From Anaerolineae bacterium (GTDB lineage: Bacteria; Chloroflexota; Anaerolineae; UBA1429), in NCBI GenBank assembly GCA_016928125.1, contig JAFGLK010000008.1, positions 1 through 9,572 on the forward strand: DNA of 9,572 nucleotides. The letters are read 5' to 3'. The translations under genes and the position numbers were made by a program. The notes beneath the pieces are model-generated. The model was not told the origin of the DNA. It did not search any database and saw only the letters and a program-made list of their open reading frames with translations. Shown here piece by piece: positions 5,610 to 9,572 of this stretch (positions within the stretch are counted from its first letter, which is position 1; each line of letters starts with the position of its first letter).

Positions 5610-6376
5610 AGTTGCACCCCCTCCAGCAGGCGACGCAGGTTGCCGCCGGCGATGGACCCGCGCGCCTGGTCGCTCATCTCAGCCCGCGCCACCATCAGCC
5701 TCGGCCCGCCCATGGCGTTCTGCGGGTAGTTGCTGCCATACAGCAGCCGCTCGGGGCCATAGCGCGCCACCAGCTCGGCCAGGCCGCCCTCCAGCTCGTA
5801 GCGCGAGATGTCCAGGTGAAAGCCGGGGTAGCGCTCCAACAACGGTCGGAAAAGGCGATCCTCGCCCCAAGCCCCCTGCGCCGCCAGGACCATGAGCAGA
5901 TCAGGATACTCGGCCAACAGCTCGGCCAAGAGGTAATAGGTGTCAGCAGGTCGCGGGCCGCCTGCCTTGCGCGGGATAAAGAGCGGGATGCGACGCTCGC
6001 TCACCTCGTCCAGAAACGCGCCAAAAGTGAGCCGGTTGAGCATGTAGCGATGCTCCTCGGGAAAGGCCCACAGGGCGCGCACTTCTGCCTGGGCCATCGC
6101 ATCAAAGAAGCGCCCCGGGTCGAGCTCCCCGGTCTGGGGCGGCAGAATGGCCCACGAGCCCAGCAGGCGCGGGTGGCCGGCGATCAGCTCGCTCAGGATG
6201 CGATTGCCCACCACGGGCGACTGGGCGCTCATCAGCTCGTGGCGCACCAGGGCCTTCTCCACGCCGACCCAGTCCAGCTCAGGCAGCAGCTCGCCAGGGT
6301 TGCGGCACGGTCGAAAAATCCCGGTCTGGGGTCGCCCCAGGCACACATTGCAGTCCCAATAGGCGATGTCTGGCAT
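5606..6376 (-). CDS. Amidohydrolase-fold protein lacking the metal ligands (probable pseudoenzyme)
   Basis: A 256-aa protein with the strand order and spacing of the amidohydrolase barrel but without its metal site. The usual D-x-H-x-H is replaced by DCNVC (residues 8-12). The strand that normally ends in His reads IPLFIPRK (130-137), the AGHSG position reads LAAQGAWG (164-171), and the catalytic GSD reads GSNYP (214-218). All expected His and Asp ligands are therefore missing although the framework is kept, so it is unlikely to be a standard metal hydrolase. Related D-x-N-x-x-x-G proteins occur widely as metal-less amidohydrolase relatives. Its TGA overlaps the ATG of the intact amidohydrolase downstream, which suggests a paired or heteromeric function. 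The start is taken as ATG 6376, because AGGGAG (6385-6390) lies 8 nt upstream; the GTG at 6385 would sit directly against that site. Confidence 0.85.
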   Translation of the reverse strand: MPDIAYWDCNVCLGRPQTGIFRPCRNPGELLPELDWVGVEKALVRHELMSAQSPVVGNRILSELIAGHPRLLGSWAILPPQTGELDPGRFFDAMAQAEVRALWAFPEEHRYMLNRLTFGAFLDEVSERRIPLFIPRKAGGPRPADTYYLLAELLAEYPDLLMVLAAQGAWGEDRLFRPLLERYPGFHLDISRYELEGGLAELVARYGPERLLYGSNYPQNAMGGPRLMVARAEMSDQARGSIAGGNLRRLLEGVQL

Positions 6377-6384
6377 ATCACGCA

Positions 6385-6390
6385 CTCCCT
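6385..6390 (-). promoter_or_regulatory. Ribosome binding site that fixes the metal-less amidohydrolase start
   Basis: AGGGAG on the minus strand lies 8 nt before ATG 6376. It overlaps the first base of the in-frame GTG at 6385, which therefore cannot use it. This shortens the protein by three residues relative to the longest reading. Confidence 0.6.
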
Positions 6391-6399
6391 ACGCACAAC

Positions 6400-6438
6400 G
6401 CGCCGCCATCCGGCCTGAGGAATAGCGGCGCACCGGAT
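6400..6438. repeat. Interleaved inverted repeats between map and the amidohydrolase pair
   Basis: GCGCCGC (6400-6406) pairs with GCGGCGC (6425-6431), and ATCCGG (6409-6414) pairs with CCGGAT (6433-6438). The arms alternate A-B-A'-B', the order of a pseudoknot or of two mutually exclusive hairpins. A second copy of GCGGCGC ends at the map stop (6458-6464). No U-run follows on either strand, so a plain terminator is not indicated. GC richness makes short repeats likely by chance. Confidence 0.35.
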
Positions 6439-6463
6439 CGGTTGGGCCGCTCGATGCGCGGCG

Positions 6464-7231
6464 CTAGAGCGTCAAGACCTCGGGCTCGCCATCGGTGATG
6501 GCGACGGTGTGCTCAAAATGAGCGCACAGGCCGCCATCCTGCGTGGCCACCGTCCAACGGTCGGCCTTCACAAACAGGATCGGCTCGTTCACGGTCACCA
6601 TCGGCTCCAGAGCGAAGGTCATGCCGGCCTTGAGCGGCACGCCACGATCGCGCTTGCCCCAATTGAGGATCTGCGGATCCTCGTGCATGTCGCGCCCCAC
6701 GCCGTGCCCCGTGTATTCGCGTACCACCTGGTAGCCCTGCGACTCGACCCACTCTTGGATGGTGGCGGAGATGTCGCCCACGCGGTTGCCCACTCGGCAG
6801 GCTTCGATGGCCAGTTGCAGTGCGGTCTCAGTCACTTGGATCAGCCGCCGCGCTTCGTGCGAGATGGGGCCCACGGGCACGGTAATGGCTGAATCGCCGA
6901 CAAAGCCCTCCCAGACCGTTCCACAGTCCACGCTGAGAATGTCGCCTTCGCGCAGGCGGCGCCGGCTTGGCAGGCCGTGCACCAATTCATCGTTGATGCT
7001 GGCGTTGATCGTCGCGGGGTAGGGATACTCTGGGAACGAGCGATTGGGATAGCCCAGAAAGGCCGGCTCGGCAGCGTGTGAATGGAGGACATCCCGGGCA
7101 ACGCGATCGAGCGCGCGCGTGGTGACGCCGGGGCGCACGGCCTGGCTCACCGCCTCCAGGGCCAGCGCGTTGATGTGCCCGGCCCGGCGCATGATCTCGA
7201 TCTCATCTTTGGATTTGAGGATGATGCCCAC
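6464..7231 (-). CDS. map: Methionine aminopeptidase, type I
   Basis: Removes the initiator methionine from new proteins; a cytoplasmic dinuclear metallopeptidase and usually essential. At 255 aa it is a single pita-bread catalytic domain without N-terminal extension, as expected for bacterial type Ia. Metal ligands are D102 (SVDCG, 100-104), D113 (VGDSA), H176 (TGHGVG, 174-179), E209 (ALEP, 207-210) and E240 (FEHT, 239-242). Each is offset by five from the E. coli numbering. The substrate-binding H85 is in ELVHGLP (82-88). The start is GTG with GAGG (7239-7242, minus strand) at 7 nt. In many bacteria map sits in the ribosomal-protein cluster beside adk, secY or infA. Here it lies between an uncharacterised Cys-rich protein and the amidohydrolase pair, so it is either the relocated main copy or a second copy. 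It probably shares the upstream gene's promoter, since no good one is seen in the 111-nt gap before it. Confidence 0.97.
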   Translation of the reverse strand: MGIILKSKDEIEIMRRAGHINALALEAVSQAVRPGVTTRALDRVARDVLHSHAAEPAFLGYPNRSFPEYPYPATINASINDELVHGLPSRRRLREGDILSVDCGTVWEGFVGDSAITVPVGPISHEARRLIQVTETALQLAIEACRVGNRVGDISATIQEWVESQGYQVVREYTGHGVGRDMHEDPQILNWGKRDRGVPLKAGMTFALEPMVTVNEPILFVKADRWTVATQDGGLCAHFEHTVAITDGEPEVLTL

Positions 7232-7342
7232 GGTGATTCCTCGGCTGGATCGCTTGAGCTGGCTCAGAAGGTCTGACGGATAGCGGCCTCAATCCGCAGG
7301 CGGCGCTCCCATCGAGCTGGCCCCACACAGCACATGGGCAAC

Positions 7343-7738
7343 CTAGAAGCAGCCGAGTTGACAGGGCGTGACGCGCAGCCCCATCGCCTCGACGATGTTG
7401 CCCAGCCCCAGGCGCGGGTACTTGAACCGGGCCGCTATCTCCCACACGGCCACGCAGGGCACGTGTCCATTCACGGCCGCCGTCTCCAGGGCCGCCCGAA
7501 TCTCGTCGGGCACATGCGCTGCGGGCAGCACGATCTTGCTCAGCCCCTCGGCCTTGGGGCCATAGCCAAACAGGCCCAGTTGGCAGCGGCTAAAGCGCAC
7601 GTCGGTCTGGCGGTTGACCACATCAGCCAGCGCCAAGGGCCCCAAGCCATACTCCGCGGCCAGATCATGCGCGTCCTCACAGGCGAGCTCGCCTGCGACG
7701 ACCCTGTCCTCGATCGCACGAAGAAGCTCCGCTTGCAT
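7343..7738 (-). CDS. Small protein with duplicated CQLG-x-F module, function unknown
   Basis: A 131-aa protein that I cannot assign to a named family. It is built from two similar halves. Residues 17-57 and 92-131 align with one single-residue gap: a starting Cys (C20, C95), a helix with L/I-A-A (26-28, 101-103), a second helix L-x-L-x-D/N-V/I-V (35-41, 110-116), and a closing Cys-Gln-Leu-Gly-x-Phe (C52-F57, C126-F131). The protein ends exactly on the second motif. The linker carries GYGPKAEG (58-65). The helix pattern resembles helix-turn-helix modules, and C20, C52, C95, C126 and C130 could form metal or redox sites; both are inference. No signal peptide or membrane segment is seen. ATG 7738 is preferred because GAGG (7745-7748) stands 6 nt before it; an ATG at 7750 adds four residues but has no ribosome site. 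It heads the minus-strand run leading to map. Confidence 0.82.
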   Translation of the reverse strand: MQAELLRAIEDRVVAGELACEDAHDLAAEYGLGPLALADVVNRQTDVRFSRCQLGLFGYGPKAEGLSKIVLPAAHVPDEIRAALETAAVNGHVPCVAVWEIAARFKYPRLGLGNIVEAMGLRVTPCQLGCF

Positions 7739-7742
7739 AACA

Positions 7743-7748
7743 CACCTC
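7743..7748 (-). promoter_or_regulatory. Ribosome binding site that fixes the CQLG-protein start
   Basis: GAGGTG on the minus strand precedes ATG 7738, with 6 nt between GAGG and the ATG. The upstream ATG at 7750 overlaps this element and has no site of its own. Confidence 0.5.
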
Positions 7749-7771
7749 ATTCCAACACCATAGTGAACGCC

Positions 7772-7800
7772 ATTCTAGTCGCGCCAGACAGTTGGTGCAA
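7772..7800 (-). promoter_or_regulatory. Promoter for the CQLG protein, probably also map
   Basis: On the minus strand, TTGCAC (7800-7795) and TAGAAT (7777-7772) are 17 nt apart. The -10 matches consensus at 5 of 6; the -35 shares its TTG. Transcription would start near 7765, leaving a leader of about 27 nt that contains the GAGGTG ribosome site. This agrees with the start chosen at 7738. Confidence 0.5.
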
Positions 7801-7841
7801 ACCGAGAGGTGGCTTTGGCGCAGTTCCTGGCCCATGTCCCT

Positions 7842-7869
7842 TTGTCATCGCCCGCAGGGCGGCTATAAT
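7842..7869 (+). promoter_or_regulatory. Strong promoter for the GT4 glycosyltransferase
   Basis: TTGTCA (7842-7847), a 16-nt spacer and a perfect TATAAT (7864-7869) make the clearest promoter in the window, with a start site near 7876 and a leader of about 38 nt. The spacer holds an inverted repeat, CGCCC-GCA-GGGCG (7849-7861), that reaches almost to the -10. It would be well placed for a repressor, or is a chance product of high GC. Confidence 0.7.
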
Positions 7870-7913
7870 GGGCTCGTCTTGCCCGGCGCTAGCATTGCAG
7901 GGGAGGGAGAGGT

Positions 7914-9110
7914 ATGCGCGTCTTGATGCTGAGTTGGGAATACCCGCCACACGTGGTGGGCGGCCTGGGCGCACATGTGGCCCAGCTGGTGCCGGAACTG
8001 GCGCCCCTGGGGGTGGAGGTGCATCTGGTGACGCCTCGGCGTCAGGGCGGCCGTGCCCAGGAAGTTCTCGAGGGCCTTTTTGTGCATCGCATCGATTCGC
8101 CCACCGGCCCCTTTGATCGCTTTGTGGACGAAGCGCACGCCGTCAATCGCGCCCTGGAGGGCGCCTGTCGAGAGCTCATCGCGCGACACGGGCCCTTCCA
8201 CCTGATCCATAATCACGATTGGCTGACCGCCGAGGCCAGCCGCAGGCTGAAGCACGCCTACAAACTGCCCCTGGTGGCCACGATCCACGCCACCGAGCGC
8301 GGCCGGGGCCGAGGAAATCTGCCCGGCGATGAGGCGGCCGAGGTGCACGATGCCGAATGGTGGCTGACCTATGAAGCCTGGCGGGTGATCTGCTGTACCC
8401 AGTATATGAAGGCCGAGGTGCAGGCCTACTTTGACACCCCCGCGGACAAGATCGATGTCATCCCAAACGGAGTGGACCCTGCGCCTTTCCAGGCCTATGA
8501 GGGCGTCGACCTGAGCGCTTTCCGTGCCGCCTACGCCGCGCCCGACGAGCGCCTGGTGTTGCACGTGGGGCGCATCGTCGCCGAGAAGGGCATCGAGGTG
8601 CTGATCCGTTCGGTGCCTCTGGTGCTGGATGGCTTTCCCAAGGCCAGGTTCGTCATCGCAGGCAGGGGCCCCGAGTGGGAGCGCATGCGCGCCCTGGTCG
8701 AGGAACTGGGCCTGCGAGAGCATGTCTACCTGCCCGGTTTCATCAGCGACGACGATCGTAACCGCCTGTACGTTGTGGCGGATTGCGCCGTCTTTCCGAC
8801 GCTCTACGAGCCGTTCGGCATCGTGGCCCTCGAGGCTATGGCCGCCCGCACCCCGGTTGTGGTCAGTGAGGTGGGCGGCCTGCGCGAGGTGGTGCGCCAC
8901 GCCGAGACGGGCATCACCATCTATCCCAACAGCCCCGAATCGTGCGCCTGGGGCATCCTGCACACGTTGCAGCATCCCGAGTGGGCGCAGCAGCGGGTCG
9001 AGAACGCCTACCAGGAGGTGCTGACGGTTTACAATTGGGCCTCCATCGCTCAGCAGACGATTGAGGTCTATGAGCGCGTCGTCGAGGAGCGCAAGCATAC
9101 GACCTGGTAG
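7914..9110 (+). CDS. GT4-family glycosyltransferase, glycogen/starch-synthase-like
   Basis: A 398-aa retaining GT-B glycosyltransferase that moves a sugar from a nucleotide-sugar donor to a glycan, glycolipid or small acceptor. The N-terminal half opens LSWEYPPHVVGGLGAHV (6-22), a glycine-rich loop typical of glycogen/starch-synthase relatives, and carries HNHDW (99-103). IPNGVDP (183-189) marks the hinge. The donor half has HVGRIVAEKG (217-226; R220 and K225 contact the donor phosphates), VIAGRGPE (247-254) and the E-x7-E motif EPFGIVALE (E299, E307), followed by TPVVVSEVGGL (313-323). No signal peptide or membrane segment is seen, so it is cytoplasmic or peripherally bound. The ATG follows a purine-rich GGGAGGGAGAGG. 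It has its own promoter and is 79 nt ahead of the enolase-superfamily gene. Whether it makes glycogen, a compatible solute such as a glucosylated acid, or an exported polysaccharide cannot be told. Confidence 0.93.
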   Translation: MRVLMLSWEYPPHVVGGLGAHVAQLVPELAPLGVEVHLVTPRRQGGRAQEVLEGLFVHRIDSPTGPFDRFVDEAHAVNRALEGACRELIARHGPFHLIHNHDWLTAEASRRLKHAYKLPLVATIHATERGRGRGNLPGDEAAEVHDAEWWLTYEAWRVICCTQYMKAEVQAYFDTPADKIDVIPNGVDPAPFQAYEGVDLSAFRAAYAAPDERLVLHVGRIVAEKGIEVLIRSVPLVLDGFPKARFVIAGRGPEWERMRALVEELGLREHVYLPGFISDDDRNRLYVVADCAVFPTLYEPFGIVALEAMAARTPVVVSEVGGLREVVRHAETGITIYPNSPESCAWGILHTLQHPEWAQQRVENAYQEVLTVYNWASIAQQTIEVYERVVEERKHTTW

Positions 9111-9138
9111 CGGTTGTCGGAGGGAGATGGCAGCCGAA

Positions 9139-9164
9139 TGCAGGGCGAATCGCCCGCATTTCTC
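9139..9164 (+). terminator. Weak hairpin after the glycosyltransferase
   Basis: TGC (9139-9141) plus GGGCG (9143-9147) pairs with CGCCC (9151-9155) plus GCA (9156-9158), with a 3-nt loop and one bulged A, followed by TTTCTC. This could act as a partial terminator or attenuator before the next gene. The U-run is short, so read-through is likely. Confidence 0.35.
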
Positions 9165-9189
9165 ACTAGACATAGAGCCAGGAGGGCCA

Positions 9190-9572
9190 ATGAAGATCAC
9201 CAAGACCGACATCTGGACCGTGGTTGTGCCGACCATCACCGAACGCGTGCAGTCGCCTTGCTTTGGGCCATCGGGTTGGGATCTGGTACCCAAGCACATC
9301 ATCCGCCTGCATACCGATGAGGGCCTCTATGGGCTGGGCGAGAGCGGGCGCGGCGTGCCTCGCGAGAATGTGCAGGCGCTTGCCGATGCTCTGGTGGGTG
9401 TGGATCCTAGGGAGCTGGCGCTGCAACACCTGCCTGCCGCATTGGGGCGCCTCGATGACCGGCCGGCGGAATCGGTGCCGGGCCGGTGGTGGGAGACGGC
9501 CGCGGGAGGCCCTGGCATGAGCGGCTACGAGGCCATCGAGATGGCGATCCTGGACCTGCTGGGCAAGTTCTA
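9190..9572 (+). CDS. Enolase-superfamily protein (mandelate racemase/muconate lactonizing group), C-terminus cut by window edge
   Basis: About 127 residues of the N-terminal capping domain are visible. Enzymes of this superfamily abstract a proton alpha to a carboxylate with Mg2+, most often as sugar-acid dehydratases, racemases or lactonizing enzymes. The start MKITKTDIWTVVVP (1-14), the strand pair IIRLHTDEGLYGLGES (38-53) and the helix YEAIEMAILDLLGKF at the end of the visible part are the expected landmarks. The catalytic barrel, with its Lys, Asp/Glu metal ligands and His, lies beyond the window, so activity cannot be assigned. The ATG follows AGGAGG (9180-9185) at 4 nt, a little short. 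An in-frame ATG at 9127 would add 21 residues but abuts GGAGGGAG, and the family's N-terminus favours 9190. It is downstream of the glycosyltransferase on the same strand. Confidence 0.88.
   Translation, partial: MKITKTDIWTVVVPTITERVQSPCFGPSGWDLVPKHIIRLHTDEGLYGLGESGRGVPRENVQALADALVGVDPRELALQHLPAALGRLDDRPAESVPGRWWETAAGGPGMSGYEAIEMAILDLLGKF

Noticed and set aside
5612..6418. 268-codon plus-strand open frame opposite the metal-less amidohydrolase
   Set aside because: Antisense shadow; no domain pattern. The minus-strand frame has the barrel framework and the coupled overlap.
7232..7342. Promoter or terminator between the CQLG gene and map
   Set aside because: TTGAGG occurs on the minus strand but the hexamer 17 nt later (TTCTGA) is a poor -10. 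Only tiny GC-rich hairpins without U-runs were found.
9127..9189. Upstream in-frame ATG for the enolase-superfamily gene
   Set aside because: GGAGGGAG abuts that ATG directly, and the added 21 residues do not look like this family's N-terminus, which begins at MKIT.
7863..9302. 479-codon open frame on the minus strand opposite the glycosyltransferase
   Set aside because: It lies almost wholly antisense to a gene with clear GT4 motifs, has no recognisable domain, and is the expected antisense shadow of GC-rich coding sequence.
1..9572. CRISPR array, insertion sequence, tRNA/rRNA or defence system
   Set aside because: No regularly spaced repeats, transposase motifs, terminal inverted repeats, tRNA-like folds or nuclease/toxin domains were seen. 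All long frames that are not shadows are metabolic, housekeeping or unassigned small proteins.

Overview
The window is GC-rich, densely coded DNA from a bacterial chromosome. It holds twelve genes, two of them cut by the window edges, and no RNA gene, mobile element, CRISPR array or phage gene that I can see. Shine-Dalgarno sequences are strong, GTG starts occur, and promoters of the TTGACA/TATAAT type are readable. The gene mix is two Gfo/Idh/MocA oxidoreductases, a uroporphyrinogen-decarboxylase-like protein, a short RmlA, metal-dependent and metal-less amidohydrolases, an enolase-superfamily protein and a GT4 glycosyltransferase. This mix suits a heterotrophic Chloroflexota-type bacterium (Anaerolineae/Caldilineae-like). 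That placement is inference from gene content and style, not from a marker gene.

Layout. (1) Positions 1-1676, minus strand: two Gfo/Idh/MocA oxidoreductases in tandem; the downstream one runs off the left edge. (2) Positions 1677-1895: a divergent control region with an inverted/direct repeat built on GCTTGCG. (3) Positions 1896-3813, plus strand: a URO-D/methyltransferase-fold protein, then a short glucose-1-phosphate thymidylyltransferase (RmlA), closed by a perfect 23-bp hairpin. (4) Positions 3890-4806: a VOC (glyoxalase-fold) protein on the minus strand and a small SCP-2-like protein on the plus strand, diverging from back-to-back candidate promoters that share one -35 region. (5) Positions 4803-7738, minus strand: read in transcription order, a small protein with a duplicated Cys-Gln-Leu-Gly motif, type I methionine aminopeptidase, an amidohydrolase-fold protein that has lost its metal ligands, and a translationally coupled amidohydrolase that keeps them. 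(6) Positions 7842-9572, plus strand: a well-formed promoter, a GT4 glycosyltransferase, and the N-terminal part of an enolase-superfamily (mandelate racemase/muconate lactonizing) protein.

How the genes may work together. The Gfo/Idh pair, the enolase-superfamily protein and the amidohydrolases are types common in catabolism of sugars, sugar acids and related compounds. RmlA and the GT4 enzyme point to activated-sugar and glycan synthesis. Methionine aminopeptidase is housekeeping. I see no single complete pathway. The items most worth pursuing are the coupled active/inactive amidohydrolase pair and the duplicated CQLG-motif protein that heads the same strand run.
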